Source: an uncultured Eubacteriales bacterium
GTDB lineage: Bacteria; Bacillota; Clostridia; Oscillospirales; Acutalibacteraceae
Assembly: GCA_934436505.1 (NCBI GenBank)
Contig: CAKSAP010000002.1
Location: forward strand, 248,001 to 312,000
DNA length: 64,000 nucleotides
Direction: 5' to 3'
The notes beneath the pieces were generated by a model that was not told where the DNA came from, did not search any database, and was given only the letters and a program-made list of their open reading frames with translations. The stretch's first letter is position 1. Every line of letters begins with the position of its first letter. Both the position numbers and the translations under genes were made by a program. Positions 17,896 to 25,100 of this stretch are shown here, piece after piece.

Positions 17896-17966
17896 CGTAG
17901 GGGCGACCTGCGGTCGCCCGCCAATTCATAGCAAATTAAAAACGGGCGAACACAGTTCGCCCCTAC
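17896..17966 (-). repeat. Palindromic repeat module A, copy 2 (71 bp, inverted)
   Basis: Its reverse complement matches 2773-2844 at all but two positions: A...T in copy 1 is C...G here, at sites that pair in the long hairpin. Gap 17419-18012 contains no gene that I can support. Confidence 0.85.
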
Positions 17967-18012
17967 AATATAATATAAAATTTTAATTGTTTGTAGTCAT
18001 TGTTTTGAAAAA

Positions 18013-18978
18013 TTACTGATTTTCCACAACGACCCTGAATGCCAATTCCTGTGCCTGTTCAAGGGTTTCAAGCGTGCCTGCCTGACGTCTGAACTCTGCG
18101 CCGCCACGAAGTCCTTTCATATACCAAGCGGCGTGCTTTCTCGCTTCCTTCATACCGATTTTTTCCCCCTTGTATTCGCAAATGAGCTTGATATGCTTTA
18201 CCATAACCCTCATTCTCTCGCTGACGGGCGGCTCGGGGAGAATTCTGCCCTCGTTGAGATAGGCATTGATTTGCGAAAATACCCACGGTCTACCGAGCGC
18301 ACCTCTGCCGACCAAAAGAAAATCGCAGTTTGTTTTTTCAAGCATAAGTGCCGCAGTCTGACCGTCAACAACGTCTCCGTTACCGATTACGGGGATTGAC
18401 AGCTCCTTTTTTACCTCGGCAATTATATCCGTATTTACGGGCGGTGCATACATTTGCTGCCTTGTCCGTCCGTGGATTGTAACAGCCGCAGCACCCGATT
18501 CTTCGGCTCTTTTTGCCATATCGACTGCATTTATATTGTCAAAATCCCAACCCGAACGCATTTTTACCGTTACGGGAAGCTCGGTAGCGCCGACAACCGC
18601 TTTGACAATGCTCTGCGCAAGCTCGGGATTTCTCATAAGCGACGAGCCGCCGCCGTTTCCTGCGATTTTCGGGGCAGGACAGCCCATATTTATATCGATA
18701 AAATCAGGTCTTGTTTCAAGCACGGAATTTATGCTTTTAGCCATAATTTCAGGATCGCTTCCGAAAATTTGCACGCCTGCCGGACGCTCTTTTTCGTTGA
18801 GCGTCATCAATTCCTTTGACTTTTTGTCGCCCATGGTAACACCCTTTGAGCTTATCATTTCCGACACGGTATAAGCCGCACCGTACTCACGGCAAAGCTC
18901 ACGAAATGCCCTGTCCGCAACGCCTGCCATAGGAGCAAGCCCTGCAAAGCCTTCAATTTTCAAATTTCCGAACTGCAT
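18013..18978 (-). CDS. dusB: tRNA-dihydrouridine synthase, DusB type
   Basis: 321 residues. FMN enzyme that reduces uridines in the tRNA D-loop. It begins with the TIM-barrel entry GLAPMAGVADRAFR; the catalytic Cys is in NMGCPAPKI near residue 100; TVKMRSGW, IHGRTRQQMY, NGDV and LVGRGALGRPW give the FMN and tRNA contacts in the family's order. The C-terminal helical domain has KHAAWYMKGLRG. The ATG at 18978 has TTGAGG about nine bases upstream. It is alone on the minus strand, divergent from polA. Confidence 0.95.
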   Translation of the reverse strand: MQFGNLKIEGFAGLAPMAGVADRAFRELCREYGAAYTVSEMISSKGVTMGDKKSKELMTLNEKERPAGVQIFGSDPEIMAKSINSVLETRPDFIDINMGCPAPKIAGNGGGSSLMRNPELAQSIVKAVVGATELPVTVKMRSGWDFDNINAVDMAKRAEESGAAAVTIHGRTRQQMYAPPVNTDIIAEVKKELSIPVIGNGDVVDGQTAALMLEKTNCDFLLVGRGALGRPWVFSQINAYLNEGRILPEPPVSERMRVMVKHIKLICEYKGEKIGMKEARKHAAWYMKGLRGGAEFRRQAGTLETLEQAQELAFRVVVENQ

Positions 18979-19006
18979 AAAATCAACCTCAATTAAATTT
19001 CAGCAT

Positions 19007-19035
19007 ATTTTACCATAAATTCTTTTTTATCTCAA
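19007..19035 (-). promoter_or_regulatory. Promoter of dusB
   Basis: Minus strand TTGAGA, 17 bases, TAAAAT, with TGG before the -10 (extended -10). Confidence 0.65.
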
Positions 19036-19074
19036 CCGTTGAGGCATAATTTTAGTGCAAAATATAAAAAGATA

Positions 19075-19083
19075 TGGTACAAT
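19075..19083 (+). promoter_or_regulatory. Extended -10 promoter of polA
   Basis: TGGTACAAT, 39 bases before the ATG; no good -35 lies 17 bases upstream. Confidence 0.45.
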
Positions 19084-19122
19084 ATTAAAGTAATTAAAAT
19101 TTCTGAAAATTCGGTGAAAAAT

Positions 19123-21693
19123 ATGAAGCTATTGATTTTAGACGGTAACAGTATTTTTAACAGAGCGTTTTATGGTATAAAGCTGCTCACAACTAAGGAC
19201 GGACATTATTCAAACGCAATTTACGGCTTTTTGAATATCCTCTTAAAGCTCGAAGATGATGTTTCGCCCGACGGTGTGGTTGTAACCTTTGACCTTAAAG
19301 AGCCGACCTTTAGGCACAAAATGTATGCCGATTACAAGGCAGGCAGAAAGCCGATGCCGCCCGAGCTTGCGGAGCAAATGCCCGTGCTTAAAGAAATTCT
19401 TTCGTCGCTCGGCTATAAAATCGTTACAAAGCCCGGCTTTGAGGCAGATGACCTCATCGGCACGCTTTCCCACAGCTGCGGAGAGGGCAACGAGAGCTTT
19501 ATCGCTACGGGAGACAGGGACAGCTTACAGCTTGTTAGGGATAATGTTACGGTTTTGCTTGCCTCAACTAAAATGGGCAGACCCGAAACAGTGGTTTATG
19601 ACACCGAAGCCGTTAAGGAAAAATACGGCGTCGAGCCGATACAGATGATTGACATTAAGGCTCTTATGGGCGACAGCTCGGACAATATCCCCGGTGTTGC
19701 CGGAATTGGCGAAAAAACTGCCTCAGCTCTGATTTCAAGCTTTGGCTCTATCGATAAAATTTATGAAAATATCGACGAAATCGACATTAAAGAGTCCGTC
19801 AGAACTAAGCTTAAAAACGACAAGGAAAAAGCGTATCTCAGCTATAAGCTCGGAACGATTGATGTAAATGTTCCGATTGATACCGATATAAATTCCTATA
19901 AAAAAGGCGAGGGCGACCCTGAAAGAGCGAGGAAGCTTTTGACCGAATATGAGATGTTCAAAATCCTTGAACGTCTTGATTTGCCTGCTGTTGCACAGTC
20001 GGGTAAAAATGACGAAACGCAGCCAAAAGCACCCGAAAAAAGCACCGATATTTCACTTTTAGAAAAATCGGTAAACGAGGAAAAAGAGCTTTTCTTTGCC
20101 CTTGATACCGACAAATTTGGCTTAAAGGGTATTTGCGCCGTTGACTGTGATTATGTGTATGAATTCACTGCCGACGAGGACATTGAAAAGGTGCTTTCAA
20201 TGCTTTCCGATAAGGAAATTAAAACCTGCACCTATAATTCAAAGGCGGTTTATTCCTACTTTTTCAAAAACGGCGGAGACATAAAGGACATTGATTTTGA
20301 TATTTTGCTCGGTGCATATTTGTTAAATCCCTCGGCAAAGGATTATTCCGTAAAGCGACTTGCGGCGGAGTTTTCCGTGCCGTATTATGAGTATGACAAC
20401 GAAATTCTTTCCGACCTTTCGGCGTACAGAGCATTAAAGAGCCGTATTGCGACAAGGCTTGAGAGCACGGACAACACAAAGCTGTTTAATGAAATCGAAA
20501 TGCCTCTTGCGAGGGTGCTTTCGTCAATGGAGGTATATGGAATTAAGGTTGACAGAGAGGGTATTGAGGACTTTTCCGACAAGCTTTCCGGCCGCATTTC
20601 AGAGCTTCAAAAGGAAATCTATTCGCTTGCAGGTCGTGAGTTTAATATAAATTCTCCAAAACAGCTCGGCGAGGTGCTTTTTGACGACCTTGCAATTCCT
20701 ACAAAGAAAAAGACAAAAACAGGCTATTCCACAAATGCAGACGTTTTGGAGGGGCTTGCCGAGGACTACGAAATTGTAAGATTTATCCTTGAATACAGAA
20801 CTCTTGCAAAGCTCAAATCCACATATTGCGACGGTCTTATCAAGGAAATTTCTTCCGACGGCAGAATTCACACAACCTTTAATCAGACTGAGACAAGAAC
20901 GGGCAGAATTTCCTCAGTTGAGCCGAATCTTCAAAATATTCCCGTAAGAACAGAGCTTGGCAGAGAGATGCGAAAATTCTTTGTTGCCGAGGACGGTATG
21001 ACCTTTATTGATGCGGACTATTCGCAAATTGAGCTTCGAGTTCTTTCGGATATTGCAAATGACCAAAATATGATTGACGCCTTTAACAGCGAAACGGATA
21101 TTCATACAACAACCGCTTCACAGGTGTTCAAAATTCCGCTTAACGAGGTTTCTCCGCTTATGCGTTCAAGGGCAAAGGCTGTAAACTTCGGTATCGTTTA
21201 CGGTATCGGTGCATTTTCGCTTTCAAAGGATATAGGCGTTTCAAGGGCGGAAGCGGATAAGTATATCAAGGACTATTTGCACCATTATTCCGGCGTTGAC
21301 GGGTATATGAAAAGCATTGTCGAAAAGGCAAAGGCGGACGGCTATGTTTCAACGCTTTTCGGCAGAAGAAGATACTTGCCCGAGCTTTCGTCGTCAAACG
21401 GTATGCTTCGCTCCTTCGGCGAGAGGGTAGCAAGAAATATGCCCATACAAGGTACTGCCGCAGATATTATTAAAATCGCAATGATAAAGGTTTATAACAG
21501 ACTTAAAGCCGAAAACCTCAAGGCAAGACTTTTGTTGCAGGTGCACGACGAATTGATAGTCGAAGCACCCGAAAGCGAGGCGGAAACGGTTAAAAATATC
21601 GTTTGCGAGGAAATGGAAAACGCTTGCAAAATGAAGGTGCGTCTTGTCAGCGACGCAAATATAGGCAAGACCTGGTATGATGCGAAGGGCTAA
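19123..21693 (+). CDS. polA: DNA polymerase I
   Basis: 856 residues from ATG 19123 (SD GGTGA); an upstream TTG at 19039 would lie before the promoter. It fills gaps and removes RNA primers in repair and lagging-strand synthesis. The N-terminal 5'-3' exonuclease (about 1-290) shows ILDGNSIFNRAFYG, FEADDLIGTL, GDRDSLQL and GDSSDNIPG. The polymerase domain has motif A DADYSQIELR, motif B RAKAVNFGIVYG and motif C VHDEL. The middle 3'-5' exonuclease-like domain is degraded: the usual DTE reads DTD and the later metal-binding Asp is not evident, so it probably does not proofread, as in many Firmicute Pol I enzymes. Overlaps no gene; rimI follows after 3 bases. Confidence 0.96.
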   Translation: MKLLILDGNSIFNRAFYGIKLLTTKDGHYSNAIYGFLNILLKLEDDVSPDGVVVTFDLKEPTFRHKMYADYKAGRKPMPPELAEQMPVLKEILSSLGYKIVTKPGFEADDLIGTLSHSCGEGNESFIATGDRDSLQLVRDNVTVLLASTKMGRPETVVYDTEAVKEKYGVEPIQMIDIKALMGDSSDNIPGVAGIGEKTASALISSFGSIDKIYENIDEIDIKESVRTKLKNDKEKAYLSYKLGTIDVNVPIDTDINSYKKGEGDPERARKLLTEYEMFKILERLDLPAVAQSGKNDETQPKAPEKSTDISLLEKSVNEEKELFFALDTDKFGLKGICAVDCDYVYEFTADEDIEKVLSMLSDKEIKTCTYNSKAVYSYFFKNGGDIKDIDFDILLGAYLLNPSAKDYSVKRLAAEFSVPYYEYDNEILSDLSAYRALKSRIATRLESTDNTKLFNEIEMPLARVLSSMEVYGIKVDREGIEDFSDKLSGRISELQKEIYSLAGREFNINSPKQLGEVLFDDLAIPTKKKTKTGYSTNADVLEGLAEDYEIVRFILEYRTLAKLKSTYCDGLIKEISSDGRIHTTFNQTETRTGRISSVEPNLQNIPVRTELGREMRKFFVAEDGMTFIDADYSQIELRVLSDIANDQNMIDAFNSETDIHTTTASQVFKIPLNEVSPLMRSRAKAVNFGIVYGIGAFSLSKDIGVSRAEADKYIKDYLHHYSGVDGYMKSIVEKAKADGYVSTLFGRRRYLPELSSSNGMLRSFGERVARNMPIQGTAADIIKIAMIKVYNRLKAENLKARLLLQVHDELIVEAPESEAETVKNIVCEEMENACKMKVRLVSDANIGKTWYDAKG

Positions 21694-21696
21694 AAA

Positions 21697-22140
21697 ATGA
21701 ATGTTGAAATTTCAAAAATGACCGAAGCGGACATTGAGAATATCGCAAAAATTGAACAGGAGTGCTTTCAAGACCCGTGGAGCGAAAAATCGCTTTTCGA
21801 GGAGCTTGAAAATCCCGTTGCCGATTTTTTTGTTGCGAAAATCGACGGCGAAACGGCAGGATATATCGGCTCTTTCAATGTTGTCGGCGAGGTTTCGATA
21901 ACAAATGTTGCAGTCAGTGAAAAATTCAGAAAAAAAGGCGTTGCAACAAGGCTTTTAGAGCAGCTTGAAAAAGTCAGCCGTGAAAAAAATGCAGAGTTTA
22001 TAACGCTTGAAGTGAGAGAGTCGAACGAAAACGCAATCGCTCTTTACAGAAAATGCGGTTTCTCGGAGGTAGGACTTAGAAAAAATTTTTATTCCCGCCC
22101 GACCGAAAATGCCGTGCTTATGACAAAAACGCTTGAATGA
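21697..22140 (+). CDS. rimI: Ribosomal-protein-alanine N-acetyltransferase
   Basis: 147 residues, single GNAT domain. RimI acetylates the N-terminal alanine of ribosomal protein S18. It shows IEQECFQDPWSEKSL at the start, the acetyl-CoA-binding VSEKFRKKGVATRLL (R/QxxGxG/A), EVRESNENAIALYRKCGF, and a C-terminal NFYSRPTENAVLM, all RimI-like. It starts 3 bases after the polA stop and is cotranscribed with it. The usual neighbours tsaB/tsaD are absent, so the target is inferred from sequence type only. Confidence 0.87.
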   Translation: MNVEISKMTEADIENIAKIEQECFQDPWSEKSLFEELENPVADFFVAKIDGETAGYIGSFNVVGEVSITNVAVSEKFRKKGVATRLLEQLEKVSREKNAEFITLEVRESNENAIALYRKCGFSEVGLRKNFYSRPTENAVLMTKTLE

Positions 22141-22167
22141 ATGTGAAGTGAATTTAATATCCAAAAC

Positions 22168-22248
22168 CGTAGGGACAGAGCTCGCCCCTGTCCTCAACAA
22201 ATTTTATATAAAATAAAATTAACGGACAACCGCAAGGGTTGTCCGTTA
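22168..22248 (-). repeat. Palindromic repeat module B, copy 2 (inverted)
   Basis: The reverse complement matches 17665-17746 along its length. In the small hairpin G...C of copy 1 is A...T here (GACAaccc...gggTTGTC type), a compensatory pair. It forms the first part of the 313-base gap 22141-22453. Confidence 0.8.
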
Positions 22249-22310
22249 CAGGCTTTCTTGTAAAGGGAGCTGTTGTTTTTTGGGACAAAAAATGACTGAG
22301 GGATTTTTAC
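22249..22310 (+). repeat. Degenerate relative of repeat module C
   Basis: CAGGCTTTCTTGTAAAGGGAGCTG and a later GACTGAGGGATTT recall the start and end of module C with a different middle. Confidence 0.5.
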
Positions 22311-22333
22311 AAATTCATATAAAATCAACCTTA

Positions 22334-22386
22334 CAATCCCTCCGCCTCACGTTCGTTCGGCACCTCCCTTTACACAAGGGAGGCTG
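22334..22386 (-). repeat. Repeat module C, copy 2 (inverted)
   Basis: The reverse complement reads CAGCCTCCCTTGTG through GGCGGAGGGATTG and matches 2919-2970 with one small difference (GAACGAACG for GAACGATG). No gene in the gap. Confidence 0.8.
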
Positions 22387-22420
22387 AAAATACAGCTGCC
22401 AGTTGATTTTGACACAACAA

Positions 22421-22455
22421 AAGCCTATTGAATTATCAATAGGCTTAATTTTTTT
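22421..22455 (+). terminator. Terminator of polA-rimI, probably shared with trmL
   Basis: Perfect 10-bp stem AAGCCTATTG/CAATAGGCTT, six-base loop, then AATTTTTTT on the plus strand; on the minus strand the stem is followed by TTTTG only 8 bases after the trmL stop. Confidence 0.8.
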
Positions 22456-22966
22456 ATTCATCCCATTTCAAATCGTGGAGCTGACCCTCGCAGAGAAGCT
22501 CGGGGAAATTCCACTGTCTTAACACCTCGTATGTTGCAATTGCAACAGTGTTTGAAAGGTTAAGGCTTCTCGCTCTTTCGTGGTTTAACATCGGCATACG
22601 AACGCAGGTGTCGGGGTGGTCGTAGAGCAAGCCCTCGGGCAAGCCTTTTGTTTCTTTTCCGAAGAAAAGATAGCAATTATCGGGATATTTCACATCCGAA
22701 TAAATGTGCCTGCCCTTTGTTGTGAAGAAATAGAATTTGTCCTTGTGTTCTTTGTTTTTTTCAAGAAATTCATCAAGATTTTCATAATATGTAATATCCA
22801 AAAGATACCAATAATCAAGGCCTGCTCTTTTGAGTTTTCGATCGTCAATCTTAAAGCCCATAGGACCGACAAGATGAAGTCTTGCGCCTGTCAATGCACA
22901 GGTTCTTGCGACATTGCCTGTGTTTTGCGGAATTTCAGGCTCAACCATTACTATATTTATCGACAT
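22454..22966 (-). CDS. trmL: tRNA (cytidine/uridine-34-2'-O)-methyltransferase
   Basis: 170 residues, normal for TrmL. This SPOUT (knotted) enzyme methylates the ribose of the wobble base of tRNA-Leu. It shows MVEPEIPQNTGNVARTCA at the start, LHLVGPMGF, DYW, LFFGKETKGLP near 105 and the SAM-binding trefoil end LNLSNTVAIATYEVLRQ. Start ATG 22966, with GGGAGA upstream. Single gene; a weak AT-rich promoter with TGTTAAAAT at 22994-22999 on the minus strand is possible. Confidence 0.93.
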   Translation of the reverse strand: MSINIVMVEPEIPQNTGNVARTCALTGARLHLVGPMGFKIDDRKLKRAGLDYWYLLDITYYENLDEFLEKNKEHKDKFYFFTTKGRHIYSDVKYPDNCYLFFGKETKGLPEGLLYDHPDTCVRMPMLNHERARSLNLSNTVAIATYEVLRQWNFPELLCEGQLHDLKWDE

Positions 22967-23094
22967 TTTATACTCTCCCGAATTTTTTTATCTATTTTAA
23001 CATATTTTTCAAAAAATAAAAGAACTATACAATAATTATTTTTCTGTTTGTGTAAAGAATATTAGTACATCACAAAAATAAAGAGGTGAAAACA

Positions 23095-23274
23095 ATGAGA
23101 AAGCAAACGGAAAAGACAATGAAGGCTGTCGGTGCAAGCCTTGCTTTAGGCGCTGCCGTTGCAATGGCAGGCTCTGCTATGAACGACAATCCGATGAGAA
23201 ATATGAAAAAGACGGCTAAAAAAGCTATGAACACTTTTTCAAATATAGTTGAAAATATGCAAAGTATGATGTAA
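23095..23274 (+). CDS. Small hypothetical protein, 59 residues
   Basis: I do not recognise it. ATG 23095 follows AAAGAGGTG with proper spacing. The chain has a basic N-terminus, an Ala/Gly-rich hydrophobic stretch (about residues 11-28) and a Met- and Lys-rich tail. It could be a short membrane-associated peptide; the hydrophobic run is just long enough to span a membrane. A terminator directly follows, so it is made alone or ahead of the deacetylase gene. The good SD and separate terminator argue that it is real. Confidence 0.6.
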   Translation: MRKQTEKTMKAVGASLALGAAVAMAGSAMNDNPMRNMKKTAKKAMNTFSNIVENMQSMM

Positions 23275-23285
23275 AATCAAAGTAA

Positions 23286-23315
23286 GTCCGTTGCCGACGG
23301 TAACGGACATTTTTT
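23286..23315 (+). terminator. Terminator after the 59-residue gene
   Basis: Stem GTCCGTT/AACGGAC (23286-23292, 23302-23308) then ATTTTTT. The deacetylase SD AAGGTG follows immediately. Confidence 0.75.
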
Positions 23316-23329
23316 ATAAGGTGATGAAA

Positions 23330-24355
23330 ATGAAAAAAGCTATAGCTGTACTTATTTCTTTAATGTTCGTGTTTTTGTTGTGCTCCTGCTCAAAAGAGCC
23401 GACTCCCGACGAAACAACTCCGCCGCAAGCCTCCGAGTCAGTCTCCGAGACCGCTTCCGAGACAGGCACAGAGGAAATGAAAACGGAATTGCTTACAACG
23501 ACAAAGAAGAATGATAAAAACAGCAGCTCAAAATCAAATGTTTTGCAGGCAGGTTCGGGCTCTGCCGTACTTCAGGACGGAAAGACTTACACGGGCAGAG
23601 AGCCGCTTCCCTGCGTTGAATTTAAGGTTACAGATCCCGAAAACACAAGGAATTTATCGACGGAGAAAAAGGGCTACGGCTTCGGCGTCGCAAAGGACGG
23701 AAAGCCCAATCAGGTTTCCGTAAACAATCAAAAATATTTTGACGAACACAATTTTAATGCACTGTGCCTTGATACCGTTTCAAGCGAAAAGGTGCTTTAT
23801 CTGACCTTCGACTGCGGATACGAAAACGGCTACACCGCAAAAATTTTGGACACGCTAAAAGAAAAGAACGTTCCGGCGGCATTTTTCTGCACTCTGCCTC
23901 AAGTAAAGCAGTATCCCGAGCTTATATCAAGAATGATAAACGAGGGTCATATTGTCGGAAATCACTCTGTTAAGCATCCGTCCTTCCCGTCGCTCACAAG
24001 AACTGAAATGGCGCAGGAAATAAAGGGAATGGACGATTATTTGCGGACGAATTTCGGATATTCCGAGCCGTATTTCCGTTTTCCGATGGGCGAATATTCG
24101 GAAAGTGCGCTTGATTTGGTCGGCTCACTCGGTTATAAAAGCGTGTTTTGGTCGCTTGCGTATTCCGATTGGGATTTGAATAACCAAAAGGGTGCGGACT
24201 ATGCTTTTAACACGGTAACTGCAAGACTTCATCCGGGCGCTGTGATACTTTTACACGCTGTTTCGCCCGATAACTCGAACGCTCTTGCTCAAATAATCGA
24301 TTACGCAAGGGAAAACGGCTATGTTTTCAAGTCCTTACGTGATTACGGTAATTGA
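23330..24355 (+). CDS. Polysaccharide deacetylase lipoprotein (PdaA-like)
   Basis: 341 residues. ATG 23330 is six bases after AAGGTG. A lipoprotein signal ends with LLCSC (Cys20), followed by a Thr/Ser/Glu-rich linker to about 120. The NodB-type carbohydrate esterase 4 domain starts at YLTFDCGYENGYT, with TFDCGY carrying the metal/catalytic Asp; HSVKHPSF is the metal-binding HxxxH motif; FRFPMGEYS and VILLHAV complete it. PdaA-type enzymes deacetylate N-acetylmuramic acid for spore-cortex muramic lactam; similarity in the TFDCGYENG segment supports this, but the lipid anchor is unusual and other peptidoglycan targets are possible. Its stop codon overlaps the RNase P promoter. Confidence 0.85.
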   Translation: MKKAIAVLISLMFVFLLCSCSKEPTPDETTPPQASESVSETASETGTEEMKTELLTTTKKNDKNSSSKSNVLQAGSGSAVLQDGKTYTGREPLPCVEFKVTDPENTRNLSTEKKGYGFGVAKDGKPNQVSVNNQKYFDEHNFNALCLDTVSSEKVLYLTFDCGYENGYTAKILDTLKEKNVPAAFFCTLPQVKQYPELISRMINEGHIVGNHSVKHPSFPSLTRTEMAQEIKGMDDYLRTNFGYSEPYFRFPMGEYSESALDLVGSLGYKSVFWSLAYSDWDLNNQKGADYAFNTVTARLHPGAVILLHAVSPDNSNALAQIIDYARENGYVFKSLRDYGN

Positions 24356-24380
24356 CATAGCGATAAAAATATAATAAAAT
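24352..24380 (+). promoter_or_regulatory. Promoter of the RNase P RNA gene
   Basis: Consensus TTGACA, 17 bases, TAAAAT; the expected start is 24387, exactly the 5' end of the RNA. The -35 contains the deacetylase TGA stop. Confidence 0.8.
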
Positions 24381-24386
24381 ATATAT

Positions 24387-24723
24387 GTGAGTAGATTGAG
24401 CAATTACGGGGGCGCAGCAATGCGTCAATGAGGAAAGTCCGAGCATCACACAGCAGGGTAACGGCTAACGGCCGCCGAGGGCGACCTCCGGGAAAGTGCA
24501 TAGAGATATACCGCCGTATTTATACGGTAAGGGTGGAAAGGCGAGGTAAGAGCTCACCGGGATATTGGTAACAATATTGCCAAGTAAACCCTACCCGATG
24601 CAACATCGACTGAAGTTGTCAGCTGGGCAGATACTTCGACGGATGGCTTGAGCGTATCGGCAACGGTACGAGTAGATAGATAATTGCTTTCAATGACAGA
24701 ACTCGGCTTACAGGTTTACTCAC
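24387..24723 (+). ncRNA. rnpB: RNase P RNA
   Basis: The RNA subunit of RNase P, which cuts 5' leaders from pre-tRNA. Conserved parts are present: GAGGAAAGTCCGAGC near the 5' end, ACAGCAGGGTAACGGC, GGGTGGAAAGGCGAGGTAAGAGCTCACCGG, GTAAACCC, GATGGCTTGAG and the 3' AGAACTCGGCTTACAG. The 5' GTGAGTA pairs with the 3' TACTCAC to close helix P1. The layout suggests the ancestral type A. Length is about 337 bases. Transcription starts at a consensus promoter placed seven bases upstream. Confidence 0.95.
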
Positions 24724-24734
24724 ATTGTTGAATT

Positions 24735-24764
24735 CGCCTCATACTATGTTATGGGGTGATTTTA
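24735..24764 (+). terminator. Hairpin after rnpB overlapping the next SD
   Basis: CGCCTCATA (24735-24743) pairs with TATGGGGTG (24750-24758) with two G-T pairs, then ATTTTA and the ATG at 24765. The GGGGTGA Shine-Dalgarno lies in the 3' arm. The T run is weak, so termination is only possible. Confidence 0.5.
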
Positions 24765-25100
24765 ATGTTAGAGGCGTTTTTTGCATCGATTTTTGTCGGA
24801 TTGATACTTTTAGGCTTGCTTGCGCTGTCTTACGGGATAATGTTCAAGCTTTTAATGCCGAAGGGCAAGTACGACTATTACATAATTATTCCGTCGGAGG
24901 ACTGCGGAGAGGAGATAACTCAAGCGGCATATTCCGCAAGGACAAAGCTCAATCTTATCGGCGATGAAAATCACGGAAAGGTGCTTGTTCTCGATAAGGG
25001 AATGGATGAAGCTCAGAGGCTTTCCTGCTTAAATGTTTGCAGGCAGACGAACGGAATTTATCTTGTATCGGTTGAAGAATTAGAGGAATTGTTCAAATGA
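24765..25100 (+). CDS. Hypothetical protein with N-terminal membrane segment
   Basis: 111 residues; not recognised. ATG 24765 follows GGGGTGA. Residues 1-30 form one hydrophobic segment (FFASIFVGLILLGLLALSYG), then a soluble part of about 75 residues with alternating beta/alpha character, starting YDYYIIIP and ending VSVEELEELFK. It overlaps recD2 by four bases (ATGA), so the two are translated together. It looks like a small signal-anchored protein; no catalytic motif is seen. Confidence 0.7.
   Translation: MLEAFFASIFVGLILLGLLALSYGIMFKLLMPKGKYDYYIIIPSEDCGEEITQAAYSARTKLNLIGDENHGKVLVLDKGMDEAQRLSCLNVCRQTNGIYLVSVEELEELFK

Noticed and set aside
17461..17990. CRISPR array in the repeat-rich gap
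   Set aside because: Units are palindromic modules of different types and orientation, not equal direct repeats with unique spacers, and no cas genes are near.
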